DNA from: Streptomyces sp. ERV7
Lineage (GTDB): Bacteria > Actinomycetota > Actinomycetes > Streptomycetales > Streptomycetaceae
DNA: 64,000 bases
Reading direction: 5' to 3'
Assembly: GCF_001653515.1 (NCBI RefSeq)
Contig: NZ_LYOY01000051.1
Location: forward strand, 764,001 to 828,000
This document shows, piece after piece, positions 1-8,358 of this stretch (position 1 is its first letter; the number at the start of each line of letters is the position of its first letter). The notes beneath the pieces are model-generated. The model saw nothing but the letters and a program-made list of their open reading frames with translations. It was not told the origin of the DNA and searched no databases. The position numbers and the translations under genes were made by a program.

Positions 1-248
1 TCCGCGCCCTGGGACGTTTCGAGGACGGCGAAGCCGAACCGGTCGCCCGTCGCCCAGCCCTCCTCCTGCATCCGCATCCACTCCCGCACATCGCCCTCGC
101 TCTCCAACGGGGCGGCTGCCCCACGGCGCAGAGCGGGATCCTGGTACGCCTCGATCAGCGCGGGAATGTCGTCCGGGCGCCAGGGGCGAAGGGTGAGAGG
201 GGGCGCCGTCGGTGTCGCGGCGGCCGTGAGGATGACGGAGACGTTCAT
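1..248 (-). CDS. GNAT family N-acetyltransferase (N-terminal part only)
   Basis: The reverse complement from the ATG at 248 encodes an N-terminus containing LTLRPWRPDDIPALIEAY, the usual first strand and helix of ribosomal-protein-type GNAT acetyltransferases, followed by GDRFGFAVLE. The family transfers an acetyl group from acetyl-CoA to an amine. Only about 82 residues lie in the window, so the acetyl-CoA loop is not visible and the substrate cannot be guessed. The gene is read leftward out of the window. Confidence 0.75.
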   Translation of the reverse strand, partial: MNVSVILTAAATPTAPPLTLRPWRPDDIPALIEAYQDPALRRGAAAPLESEGDVREWMRMQEEGWATGDRFGFAVLETSQGA

Positions 249-356
249 CGGCCGATCATAGGGCAGGCTCAAGTGCCTTGAGCCTGCCAGGAGACGGGGG
301 CGCGGGACGACTGGTGGTGGCGCGTCCGCGCGCGAGGGCCGCGCTCGTAGCGGGCC

Positions 357-848
357 TCAGCCGTCGGAGGCCTTCGCCGAGTTGAGCCACGCGCCGATGC
401 CCGGCAGGGCCTCGGGCCCGTTCTCCCGCTCCACCGTGCCCACGAGGTCCGCGATGGAGACGCCCCGCAGCGAGGCCCGCCAGGCGGCGTCGGCGGCGCT
501 CATCGCGCGCGCGATGGGGCAGGGCCTGGTGCACTCCTCGGGCGGCGTCCCCAGCGGGCCGCGCCGGCGGATCTCGGTGCACACGAACGCCGGGTCGGCC
601 CCGTCGACCGCCTGCACCACGTCGAGGACCGTGATGTCGGCGGCGGCCCTGGTCAGTACGTATCCGCCGGTCTTGCCCTGTACGGACTTCACCAGGCCGG
701 CCCGGGAGAGGGCCTGCATCTGCTTGGCCAGGTAGCTGGGGGAGACGTCGTGCAGCTGCGCCAGACGGGCGGCCGGGACCGGCTCGGTCGCCGCCGTCAG
801 GACCACACAGCAGTGCAGCGCCCACTCCACGCCACCGGACAGTTTCAT
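357..848 (-). CDS. rsrR: Rrf2 family redox-sensing regulator, RsrR type
   Basis: 163-residue Rrf2 winged-helix repressor starting at MKLSGGVEW; four further in-frame codons upstream lack a better ribosome site. Known RsrR of Streptomyces venezuelae holds a [2Fe-2S] cluster with an unusual Glu-His-Cys-Cys ligand set. Here Glu8, His12, Cys90 and Cys110 fall at what I recall as exactly those positions, with an extra Cys106. The recognition helix lies around SPSYLAKQMQALSRAGL (residues 36-52). It is divergent from an NmrA-like reductase gene, the same arrangement as in S. venezuelae, and two palindromes sit between the two starts. I infer repression of both genes that is relieved by cluster oxidation. 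The alternative, an NsrR-type NO sensor, fits the cysteine spacing less well. Confidence 0.85.
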   Translation of the reverse strand: MKLSGGVEWALHCCVVLTAATEPVPAARLAQLHDVSPSYLAKQMQALSRAGLVKSVQGKTGGYVLTRAAADITVLDVVQAVDGADPAFVCTEIRRRGPLGTPPEECTRPCPIARAMSAADAAWRASLRGVSIADLVGTVERENGPEALPGIGAWLNSAKASDG

Positions 849-863
849 GCCACCTCCCATTTG

Positions 864-913
864 ACTCGGACACAGAGTATCCGAGTATTATCTCGGACAT
901 GAGATATCCGAGT
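864..913. promoter_or_regulatory. Tandem palindromic operators, probable RsrR sites
   Basis: Two 23-bp imperfect palindromes stand 27 bp apart centre to centre. The first, 864-886, has arms ACTCGGACAC and GTATCCGAGT around AGA (9 of 10 positions pair). The second, 891-913, has arms TCTCGGACAT and ATATCCGAGT around GAG (8 of 10 pair). They lie 16 bp upstream of the Rrf2 gene start and 65 bp upstream of the divergent reductase gene. This fits a long inverted-repeat target with a 3-bp spacer, as known for RsrR; binding itself is inferred. Confidence 0.7.
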
Positions 914-977
914 TTGCGGTCGGTTCGGCCGCACTCGGTTCATGGACGGACACGGACGGAAACGGAAGGACACGGTC

Positions 978-1718
978 ATGAAGATCACGGTCATCGGGGG
1001 CACCGGCCTGATCGGTTCCCAGCTCGTCTCCCGACTGCGCGGGGCCGGGCACGAGGTCGTCGCCTCGTCCCTGTCGACCGGAGTCGACCTGCTCACCGGC
1101 GCCGGGCTCGACCAGGCGCTCAAGGGCGCGGACACGGTCGTCAACGTGACGAACTCCCCGACGTTCGACGAGGCCTCCCCGGACTTCTTCCGCACCACCA
1201 TGGGCCACCTGCTGGCCGCCGGGGAACGCGCGGGCGTACGGCATCAGGTGATCCTCTCCATCGTCGGAGTCGACCAGGTGCCGCAGCTGGACTACTACCG
1301 CGCGAAGACGCTCCAGGAGGAGCTGCTGCGGCAGGGGCCCACCGCGTACTCGATCGTGCGCGCCACCCAGTTCTTCGAGTTCATGGACGCGGTCATCTCG
1401 TGGGCCGCCGACGACCACACCGTGCGGCTGCCCTCCACCCCGGTCCAGCCCATCGCGGCAGCCGATGTCGTCGCCGCCCTCGCCGACGTCGCCACCGCGC
1501 CCCCGCGGGGCGGCACGCTCGACGTCGCCGGTCCGGATGTCCTCGCCCTCGACGCGCTCGGCCGCCTCACGCTGTCGGCCCGTGACGACGGCCGCTCCGT
1601 CGTCACCGACGAGGAGGCGGGCATGTTCGCCGCCGTCGACGGCGACGTGCTCGTCGCCGGCCCGGACGCGCGGATCGCCCCCACCCGCTACGAGGACTGG
1701 CTCAGCGCCCCGCGCTGA
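978..1718 (+). CDS. NmrA-like NAD(P)-binding protein
   Basis: 246-residue Rossmann protein starting at MKITVIGGTGLIGSQLV, with AAGGA 9 bp upstream; the earlier in-frame ATG at 942 overlaps the operator region and has no ribosome site. The GGTGLIG glycine motif (residues 7-13) binds NAD(P), and later segments (VVNVTNSPTFD, HQVILSIVGVD, YYRAKTLQEELL) match the atypical short-chain dehydrogenase/NmrA group, with YYRAK in the place of the usual YxxxK. It is divergent from the Rrf2 regulator and is probably its main target. I infer a role in sensing or using the NAD(P)H pool under redox stress; the substrate is unknown. Confidence 0.8.
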   Translation: MKITVIGGTGLIGSQLVSRLRGAGHEVVASSLSTGVDLLTGAGLDQALKGADTVVNVTNSPTFDEASPDFFRTTMGHLLAAGERAGVRHQVILSIVGVDQVPQLDYYRAKTLQEELLRQGPTAYSIVRATQFFEFMDAVISWAADDHTVRLPSTPVQPIAAADVVAALADVATAPPRGGTLDVAGPDVLALDALGRLTLSARDDGRSVVTDEEAGMFAAVDGDVLVAGPDARIAPTRYEDWLSAPR

Positions 1719-1734
1719 CCGGCGAAGGTCCCGC

Positions 1735-2985
1735 TCAGGCCGCCGTGGACGGCTCGGGGGCGAGGTGATCGGCGGTGCGCGCCTCCCGGGTGCCGGAGAA
1801 GGCGAGGACGAGTGCCTGGACGACCGCTCCGGACAGCCCGATCCACAGCGCGAAGCGGAAGCTGACCTGATCGGCGAGCACGCCGCCCAGGGGCGCGCCC
1901 ACCGCCGCCATCCCCCAGTTGAACGAGCGGATCGTCGCGTTCATCCGCCCCCGCAGCCGGTCGGGCGTCACCGCTTGGCGATAGCCCATCTCGACGGGGC
2001 TCCCGATGCCGATGGCCAGGGACACGATGAAGAAGGCCAGGGCGGCGCAGACGAGCGCCCAGGGCCCACGCTGAGCGGGGACCAGCGGCAGCCAGCCGAT
2101 CGCCGCCAGCAGCCGGAAGGCGACGAGGGTGGCGCCGACGTCCAGCCTGCGAGTCACCGGACCCGAGAGCGCACCGCCCAGTACGGCACCCACGCCCCCG
2201 CACGCGTAGGTGGCCCCGAGCCCGAAGTCCCCGATCTTCAGCTCGTGCAGCGCGAAGACCACGAAGACGGTGCTGACCATGGTGTTGAACAGCAGCGTCG
2301 CGTGCGAGGTCAGCGCCATGGGCGCCAGCGTGCGATGCCGGTAGACCCAGGCGACCCCCTCGCGCACCTCACTGCCGAGGCTGCGCCGGGTGCCCCGATC
2401 GGGTACGGGGTCGTGCGCCTTGACCGAGGCGATCAGCACGCCGGACGCCAGATAGCTGACGGTGTCCACCAGTACGGCGAGCGGTGCGCCCACGAATTTG
2501 ATGAGTACCCCGGCGATCAGCGGGCCGGTGGAGCCGGCCACCGCGTTGGCCTGCTCGACCCGGGCGTATCCCGCGGCGAGTTGTTCCTGTGGGACGAGCC
2601 GTGGCACGTACGACTGGTTGGCCGCGTCGAAGAGCAGACACAGCACACCGAAGGCGAAGACGAACAGGCACAGGGTCGGGATGGTCAGCCGGTCCAGCGC
2701 GTAGAGCAGCGGGATCGCACCGAGCAGGACCGCCCGTCCGACATCGGTGGCGACCAGGATCGGCTTGCGCCGGCAGCGGTCCACCAGCACTCCGGCCACC
2801 AGCCCGAAGAGCAGATACGGAACCCAGCGGGCCGCGTTGACGAGGCCGACCTCTGTGGCTGACGCGCTCAACGTCACCGCGGTGAGGATCTGCAGGGCGA
2901 GCCCGGTCACCTGTGAACCGAAGGCCGATATGGCCGAGGCGGTCCAGAATCGTATGTATCCATGGACGTCTACCAGGCGCGGCAT
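1735..2985 (-). CDS. MFS transporter
   Basis: 416-residue major facilitator with about twelve hydrophobic segments. After the second membrane segment comes the loop DRCRRKPILVATDVGRA (near residues 67-83), a typical MFS motif A variant. The first half ends in the long central loop RGTRRSLGSEVREGVAW. It resembles the MFS_3 group (enterobactin exporter/macrolide efflux proteins), so it is probably an exporter of a small hydrophobic molecule. It ends 17 bp from the convergent reductase gene and is divergent from the hydrolase at 3122 across a 137-bp gap. No strong ribosome site is visible before the ATG. Confidence 0.85.
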   Translation of the reverse strand: MPRLVDVHGYIRFWTASAISAFGSQVTGLALQILTAVTLSASATEVGLVNAARWVPYLLFGLVAGVLVDRCRRKPILVATDVGRAVLLGAIPLLYALDRLTIPTLCLFVFAFGVLCLLFDAANQSYVPRLVPQEQLAAGYARVEQANAVAGSTGPLIAGVLIKFVGAPLAVLVDTVSYLASGVLIASVKAHDPVPDRGTRRSLGSEVREGVAWVYRHRTLAPMALTSHATLLFNTMVSTVFVVFALHELKIGDFGLGATYACGGVGAVLGGALSGPVTRRLDVGATLVAFRLLAAIGWLPLVPAQRGPWALVCAALAFFIVSLAIGIGSPVEMGYRQAVTPDRLRGRMNATIRSFNWGMAAVGAPLGGVLADQVSFRFALWIGLSGAVVQALVLAFSGTREARTADHLAPEPSTAA

Positions 2986-3121
2986 GGTCCGGACGGTACC
3001 AGCGGACGATCACCCGCAGACAGACCGCATGACGACGCGGTCCTCTCCGCGTCCGATGAGTTCCACGGGGACCGGCAGTCAGAAAGGCAGCAGAGGACGT
3101 CCCGGCGCGAAGGGTGCCCCC

Positions 3122-3820
3122 ATGACCACGTACGTGTTGATTCCCGGAGCCGGCGGCTCCTCCTGGTACTGGCACGGCGTCGCGGAGGAACTGGTCCGCC
3201 GCGGGCGGGACGTGGTGGCCGTCGACCTGCCGGGAGCCGATGCCGCGGCGGGACTGCCGGAGTACGTGGACACGGTCGTCGACGCGGTCGGTGAACGCGG
3301 GGAACTGGGGGAACTGGTGGTGGTCGGACAGTCCCTCGGCGCGTTCACCGCGCCTCTGGTGTGCACACGCCTGCCCGTGTCACTCCTCGTGCTGGTCAAC
3401 GGGATGATCCCGCGCCCCGGCGAGACGCCGGGGGAGTGGTGGGCCCATACCGGACAGGAGGCCGCACGCCGTGCGAACGACGTGCGCGAGGGGCGTGACC
3501 CGGACGCGCCCTTCGACCTGACGACGTACTTCCTGCACGACCTGGACCAGGCGGAGATCGACGCCTCGGCGGAGCACGCCGAGGAGGAGTCCGACGCGGT
3601 CCTCGCGACCCCGTTCGCCCTCGAAGCGTGGCCACAGGTGCCGACCCGGGTGGTGGCCGCCCGTGACGACCGTCTGTTCCCCGCCGCCTTCCAGCGCCAG
3701 GTGGCACAGGACCGCCTCGGCATCACACCCGACGAGGTACCGGGCGGGCACCTGGCGGCGTTGAGCCACCCGGGGGAACTCGCCGATCTGTTGGAGGCGT
3801 ACGTCCGCGCGAGCGCGTGA
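3122..3820 (+). CDS. Alpha/beta hydrolase
   Basis: 232 residues, starting at MTTYVLIPGAGGSSWYWH. The nucleophile elbow is GQSLG with Ser71, the acid lies in ARDDRLFP (Asp182/183) and the catalytic histidine is His210 in PGGHLAALSHP. PGAGGSSWYW after the first strand supplies the oxyanion-hole glycines. The size and the SWYWHGV and GGH-LSHP signatures match the plant salicylate-esterase/EstC-like group of small hydrolases, often esterases. It is divergent from an MFS pump, so the pair could be co-regulated; that is inference. Confidence 0.82.
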   Translation: MTTYVLIPGAGGSSWYWHGVAEELVRRGRDVVAVDLPGADAAAGLPEYVDTVVDAVGERGELGELVVVGQSLGAFTAPLVCTRLPVSLLVLVNGMIPRPGETPGEWWAHTGQEAARRANDVREGRDPDAPFDLTTYFLHDLDQAEIDASAEHAEEESDAVLATPFALEAWPQVPTRVVAARDDRLFPAAFQRQVAQDRLGITPDEVPGGHLAALSHPGELADLLEAYVRASA

Positions 3821-3925
3821 GAGTGAGCCAACCCGCCCGTCGGCGGGGGAAAACGCGTGGACCGCGCCCGCCCCGGCGCGGGACACTCATGTGTTCACCT
3901 GCAGGCACGAGAACACAGGGGTGGG

Positions 3926-5743
3926 ATGGGATCGACCGCATCGCAAGAGGGCTTACCGGGCAGGGGCTCCGTGCTCCTCGCGCTTCGCTGTTACGGGCGC
4001 GAACTGGCCCGGCTCCGGCGGCTGACCGCGCCGGCCATGCTGCTGCCGGCGCTCGGCAACATCGGGATCCAGTACATCGCGCCGCTGGTCGTCGCCAAGC
4101 TCGTCGCCCGCATCGCCGGGGAGGGCGACACCGTCCGTATCGGCCCGACGCTGCCGTACGTCCTCGGCTTCGCCGGGGTCCTGCTGCTCTCGGAGGGGCT
4201 GTGGCGCATCGGACTGCACTGTCTGAACCGCCTCGACGCCCGGGGTGTCGAGCACCTGTATGTGCTCGGCATGGACGAGCTGTTCGCCAAGGACGCCGCG
4301 TTCTTCCACGACAACTTCGCCGGCTCGCTGACCAAGCGGGTCCTGAGCTTCGCCACCCGTTTCGAGGACTGCGTCGACACAGTGACGTTCCACGTCGTCG
4401 GCAGCTTCGTGCCGCTGGTGTTCGCGTCGGTGGTGCTGTGGCAGTACGACCCGCTGCTCGTGGTCGGGCTCCTGGTGCTGATCGTGCTCACGGGGCTGTG
4501 CGTGACGCCCCTGATCCGGCGCCGTCAGGCACTGGTCGCCCAGCGGGAGCAGGCGATCGCCCGGGTGTCGGGCCATGTCGCCGACAGCCTGATGAACATG
4601 GACACGGTCAGGTCGTTCGCCGCCGAGGAACGCGAGGCGGCCGAACACCGCTCCCGCGTCGCGGAGTCGCGGCGGCTCACCCTGCGCTCGTGGGACTACG
4701 GCAATCTGCGCATCGACACGCTGGTCGCCCCCATGTCCGTACTGACCAATGTGCTGGGCCTGTTGCTGGCCGTCGGTCTCGGCGGGGGAGAGCACGGCGT
4801 CGAAGCGGTCATCGTCGCCTTCACGTACTACGCCAACGCGACGCGGATCATGTTCGAGTTCAACCAGATCTACCGCCGCCTGGAAAGCTCGATGACGGAG
4901 GCCGCGCAGTTCACCGAACTGCTCCTGGAGCCGCCGACCGTACTCGACCCGGCGGCGCCGGAACCGCTGCCCACCCGGGCGGGCGAGGTGCGCTTCGAAG
5001 GGGTGACCTTCGCCCACGCGGGCGCGCGGCCGCTCTTCGAGGATCTCGACCTGGCCATCCCCCACGGCACGAAGATCGGTCTCGTCGGCCGGTCCGGGGG
5101 CGGCAAGACCACCCTGACCCGTCTTCTGCTGCGGATGACGGACATCGACGGCGGGCGGATCCTCATCGGCGGGCGGGACATCAGCAGACTGCGCCAGGGT
5201 GAACTGCGCAGCCTGATGGCCTATGTGCCGCAGGACCCGGCGATGTTCCACCGGACGCTGCGGGACAACATCGCCTTCGCCCGGCCGGCCGCCACCGACG
5301 AGGAGATCCGGCGCGCGGCCGAGGCGGCCCACGTCACGGAGTTCGCCGACGCGCTTCCCGACGGCTTCGACACCATGGTGGGCGAGCGTGGGGTGAAACT
5401 CTCCGGCGGCCAGCGCCAGCGGGTCGCCCTGGCCAGGGCCATCCTGCGCGACGCGCCGATCCTGCTGCTCGACGAGGCGACCAGCGCACTGGACTCCGAG
5501 AGCGAGATCCTCGTCCAGGACGCGCTGTGGCGGCTGATGGACGGGCGTACGGCGCTCGTGGTGGCGCACCGGCTCAGCACGGTCGCCACCATGGACCGGC
5601 TGGTCGTCCTCGACCGCGGACGGATCGTCGAACAGGGCACCCACCACAAACTGCTCGCCGCGGGCGGAGCCTACGCGAAGCTGTGGCAGCACCAGTCGGG
5701 CGGCTTCCTCGACGACAGCCCCGCGGCGGCGGACCGGCACTGA
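3926..5743 (+). CDS. ABC transporter, fused permease and ATPase
   Basis: 605 residues from the ATG at 3926, chosen over an in-frame start 69 bp upstream because AGGGG lies 5-9 bp before it. Residues 1-320 carry about six membrane helices (ABC exporter fold). The ATPase domain follows: Walker A GRSGGGKTT near 388, Q-loop YVPQDPAMF, signature LSGGQRQ near 492, Walker B ILLLDEATSALD near 512 and H-loop VAHRLST near 545. As a half-transporter it should work as a homodimer exporting a lipid, drug or peptide. No partner gene is adjacent, so the substrate is unknown. Confidence 0.88.
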   Translation: MGSTASQEGLPGRGSVLLALRCYGRELARLRRLTAPAMLLPALGNIGIQYIAPLVVAKLVARIAGEGDTVRIGPTLPYVLGFAGVLLLSEGLWRIGLHCLNRLDARGVEHLYVLGMDELFAKDAAFFHDNFAGSLTKRVLSFATRFEDCVDTVTFHVVGSFVPLVFASVVLWQYDPLLVVGLLVLIVLTGLCVTPLIRRRQALVAQREQAIARVSGHVADSLMNMDTVRSFAAEEREAAEHRSRVAESRRLTLRSWDYGNLRIDTLVAPMSVLTNVLGLLLAVGLGGGEHGVEAVIVAFTYYANATRIMFEFNQIYRRLESSMTEAAQFTELLLEPPTVLDPAAPEPLPTRAGEVRFEGVTFAHAGARPLFEDLDLAIPHGTKIGLVGRSGGGKTTLTRLLLRMTDIDGGRILIGGRDISRLRQGELRSLMAYVPQDPAMFHRTLRDNIAFARPAATDEEIRRAAEAAHVTEFADALPDGFDTMVGERGVKLSGGQRQRVALARAILRDAPILLLDEATSALDSESEILVQDALWRLMDGRTALVVAHRLSTVATMDRLVVLDRGRIVEQGTHHKLLAAGGAYAKLWQHQSGGFLDDSPAAADRH

Positions 5744-5807
5744 GGACGCGCCGGCGGCCGTGGCGGACGTGCCTCGGCCGGTGCCCCGGGCTCGGCGATC
5801 GTGTGGG

Positions 5808-6464
5808 TCACGGTCCCGGGGCCGTCATGACGGCCCGGGTGCTCCAGCGGTCGAGCACGGCGTACGTGGGTTGCCATTGGTAGGTGTACGCACGGCGGGC
5901 GGCCTTGGGCAGCTGGGCCAGTACGAGGGTGGTCGTGTGCTCGTCGGCGCCGGTCAGGAGCCACGGAAGGAGCACTGCCGCGTGGGGAGCGACCCGCTGG
6001 GCGTGGGCCCGGCCGAAGTGCTCCCACTGCCGCTCGGTCACGACGTCCTGGACCAGCGGGAACACCGCTTCCTCCTCGTGGGCGAGATGCCCGGCGAGGC
6101 CGGTGACCAGGGAGTTGAGGAGCTCACCGATGAGGTCCGGGCCGGCGCCGGGGTCGTCCAGGGCGTCGTCGACGGTGGTGGCGAGGCGGGCGATCACCGC
6201 GTGCTCGGCCTCTATCGCCTCCAGCCGCGTCAGATCGTAGGGCCGGCCTTCGAGGGCCTGGCGCAGTGCGGGCCACAGAGCGTCGTCCTCGGCCCCGTGG
6301 TGGGCGTGCAGGGCGCTCCCGAACATCTCCCAGCCGGGGGCGGTCCGCAAGGTGTGCCCGGGGTCCGGGTCGCAGCGGGCGGTGATCCGGGCGATGTGCC
6401 GCAGCTCGCGACGCAGGGCGTTGTGCATCGCGTACATGAGGGTCATGTCGAGTCTGTCGTTCAC
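5808..6464 (-). CDS. Hemerythrin domain protein
   Basis: 218 residues from a GTG at 6464, which has AGGAG about 10 bp upstream; the longer ATG form has no such site. Metal-ligand positions of the HHE fold are visible in order: His in MHNALRRELRHI, HHGAEDDALWP, EAEHAVIARL and HLAHEEEAVFPLV. These would bind a non-haem di-iron centre. Actinobacterial relatives are linked to oxygen or NO sensing and to damage defence. The tail (residues 150-218) is rich in Thr and aromatic residues and is not part of the four-helix bundle. It is convergent with the ABC exporter gene. Confidence 0.82.
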   Translation of the reverse strand: MNDRLDMTLMYAMHNALRRELRHIARITARCDPDPGHTLRTAPGWEMFGSALHAHHGAEDDALWPALRQALEGRPYDLTRLEAIEAEHAVIARLATTVDDALDDPGAGPDLIGELLNSLVTGLAGHLAHEEEAVFPLVQDVVTERQWEHFGRAHAQRVAPHAAVLLPWLLTGADEHTTTLVLAQLPKAARRAYTYQWQPTYAVLDRWSTRAVMTAPGP

Positions 6465-6686
6465 GTGGGTGTGTCTCCTGGCACGGCAAGACGGCTGAGG
6501 TGGGAGGACGGCCGCGGGATCCCTCTCGCGGGGGTGTTTCCCGGGCGTCTCTACCTTCCAGCGGTGCCGCGTCGGGATCAACGCACACTTGGCGCGGTGA
6601 TTGATAACCCTGTGGTTATCAGGACACGTGGGCGTGCCGGGTCCAGCCCCCTGGACCCGGCACGCCCTGCCCGTACGGGAGGGGCC

Positions 6687-7061
6687 TCACACTTCCAGCG
6701 TGTCCTCCACCCGGCGCAGTTGGTGGCGGGCCATCGCCAGGTTGGCCCGGCTCTTGTCGAGGGCCAGGTAGAGGAACAGTCCGGTGTGGCCGCGGCTCTT
6801 GAGCAGACGGATCAGGTGGTACTGGCTGCCGAGGGTGATGAGGATGTCCTCGATCTCGTCCTTGAGACCGAGCAGTTCCATGGTCCGCACCTTCGCGCGG
6901 ACCACGTCGGTGTTTCCGGCGGCGGCCACCGACAGGTCCAGGTCCTTGCCGCCGCCCAGCGTGCCGAGGGCCATACCGCTGCTGTAGTCGACGAGTGCCA
7001 CGCCGATCGTGCCCTCGATGGACGTCATGGCTTCCTTGAGCGCGGTTTCGGTGTTGCCCAT
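6687..7061 (-). CDS. Roadblock/LC7 domain protein (last gene of module)
   Basis: 124 residues starting MGNTETALKEAM with AAAGGAAG upstream. The single domain runs IGVALVDYSSGMALGTLGG, then NTDVVRAKVRTMELLG, then ILITLGSQYHLIRLLK and GLFLYLALDKSRANLAMARHQLR, the alternating strands and helices of the Roadblock/LC7 (MglB-like) fold. In other bacteria this fold dimerises and acts on small GTPases. It is the fourth gene of a leftward cluster (8747 to 6687), 74 bp after the preceding Roadblock gene. No GTPase is encoded nearby. It shares the CLLETMG/AMTSIEG-type start and the RANLAMAR end with the gene at 8355, so the two look like paralogues. Confidence 0.85.
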   Translation of the reverse strand: MGNTETALKEAMTSIEGTIGVALVDYSSGMALGTLGGGKDLDLSVAAAGNTDVVRAKVRTMELLGLKDEIEDILITLGSQYHLIRLLKSRGHTGLFLYLALDKSRANLAMARHQLRRVEDTLEV

Positions 7062-7135
7062 GGGGTTCGCACTTCCTTTCCGGTGGGTGCTGGGTGTCGT
7101 GTTCCGGGGCCGTGCGGCCCGGGATCCGGTGCTGG

Positions 7136-7525
7136 TCATGAGGTCTCCAGCCGTTCGAGTGCGCCGTCGACCAGTTCGCCGATCCGGGCTCCGGCCCGGC
7201 GGGCTTCCAGGTGCAGACGGCCGACGTTGGTACGGGGCGGCGCGAGCAGGGTGAGTACCGCGGCGGAGCCCGCCGCGTAGGTGGCGGCGTAGCCGTTCTC
7301 GCCCTGGAGGAGGAGCTCGCGGAAGGCGCCGCGGCCCGTGGTGTGGGTGAGCCGCTGGGCGACGCCGAGGGCGGCGGCGGTCAGCGCGGCGACGGACTCG
7401 GCGTCGTCGACGGCGTCCTGGGCGAGGACGAGGCCGTCGACGCTGGCGGTCAGGGCGCCGGTGATCTGGGGCAGACGCGTGCGCAGTCGGCGCAGTTCGG
7501 CGAGGATCTCCGCCTCGGCCGTCAT
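7136..7525 (-). CDS. Roadblock/LC7 domain protein, divergent type
   Basis: 129 residues starting MTAEAEILAELRRL. Segments ITGALTASVDGLVLAQD and NGYAATYAAGSAAVLTLLAPPRTNVGRLHLEAR follow the Roadblock/LC7 pattern, but this protein is only distantly similar to its two neighbours. It resembles the Roadblock proteins of Streptomyces conservons (CvnB) in VDGLVLAQD. It lies between a PATAN-domain gene (38 bp away) and a second Roadblock gene. It probably forms a heterodimer or stack with the neighbouring Roadblock proteins; that is inference. Confidence 0.8.
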   Translation of the reverse strand: MTAEAEILAELRRLRTRLPQITGALTASVDGLVLAQDAVDDAESVAALTAAALGVAQRLTHTTGRGAFRELLLQGENGYAATYAAGSAAVLTLLAPPRTNVGRLHLEARRAGARIGELVDGALERLETS

Positions 7526-7563
7526 CAGCTGTCTCCTTTCGGCGCGCTGGCGCAGGGCGCGGA

Positions 7564-8358
7564 TCACCGCATGGCCTCCAGGGCGTCCCGCACTCTGCGG
7601 AGCAGGGCTTCGTCCGAGGGCTGGGCCGCCTGCGCCGACACGCGCGCGATCCAGTCGGGCACGGTCTCCGCAGGGGCGGGCGCGAGGGGTGTCTCGACCG
7701 CGCCGAGGGCCGCGAGTCTGCGTACGTCGACCATGGTGTGGAAGGCGGGTCGGCCCAGCCGGCGGGCGATGGCACCCGGGGTCCGCACCCCGTCCGCGGC
7801 CGCGAGCAGGGCGCGTTGGCGGACGGTGACGGGCAGACCCGGGCGGTCCGCTACGGGGACGACGGGCGCGGCGTCGACCTCGGGGTGGGGCCAGATCCGG
7901 TCGAGCAACTCCCTGCGGCGCGTGGCCTCCCGGGCCAGTGCGTGGGCGGCGACGGGCCGTACCGGACCGATCCAGTGCACGGCCCCGTACCGGAACCGGG
8001 TGGGGCCCTTGCCGGGGGCGAGCGCGAAGAACGCGGCGTCGTGGAGCGCGCCGAGATGGCACAACTCCAGCTCACCGCCGGTGACTTGGCCGCTGTCGAC
8101 GAGGAAGCGTCCGACGGCGCCGCGCGCTCCGGCCTGGTCCACGGCCCGCCGCCAGGCCTCGGGGCGCATTCGGCCACCCGCGGTGAGCAGGACGTCCAGG
8201 CCGGGTGCGGCGGGGCTCTCGGCGTGCACCACCTGCCCGTCGACGAGGTACAGCGTTCCCGTGTCGCGCAGCAGGGCGCCGGTGGCCCGCTCGGCCACCA
8301 GCCGTACCAGCATGGGCGAGCCGAGTACGGGCTCGCAGGTGTCATCGGTGAGGGTCAT
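7564..8358 (-). CDS. PATAN/DUF4388-like protein with C-terminal winged-helix-like region
   Basis: 264 residues. Residues 10-60 (GSPMLVRLVAERATGALLRD, LYLVDGQVVHAESPAAPGLDVLL) follow the DUF4388/PATAN pattern found in two-component and gliding-motility proteins. Residues 60-130 (FLVDSGQVTGGELELCHLGALHDAAFFAL) continue it. Residues 175-235 (QRALLAAADGVRTPGAIARRLGRPAFHTMVDVRRLAALGAV) look like a helix-turn-helix. The start ATG overlaps the stop of the upstream Roadblock gene by 4 bp, so the two are translationally coupled. It probably links Roadblock signalling to output. Confidence 0.72.
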   Translation of the reverse strand: MTLTDDTCEPVLGSPMLVRLVAERATGALLRDTGTLYLVDGQVVHAESPAAPGLDVLLTAGGRMRPEAWRRAVDQAGARGAVGRFLVDSGQVTGGELELCHLGALHDAAFFALAPGKGPTRFRYGAVHWIGPVRPVAAHALAREATRRRELLDRIWPHPEVDAAPVVPVADRPGLPVTVRQRALLAAADGVRTPGAIARRLGRPAFHTMVDVRRLAALGAVETPLAPAPAETVPDWIARVSAQAAQPSDEALLRRVRDALEAMR

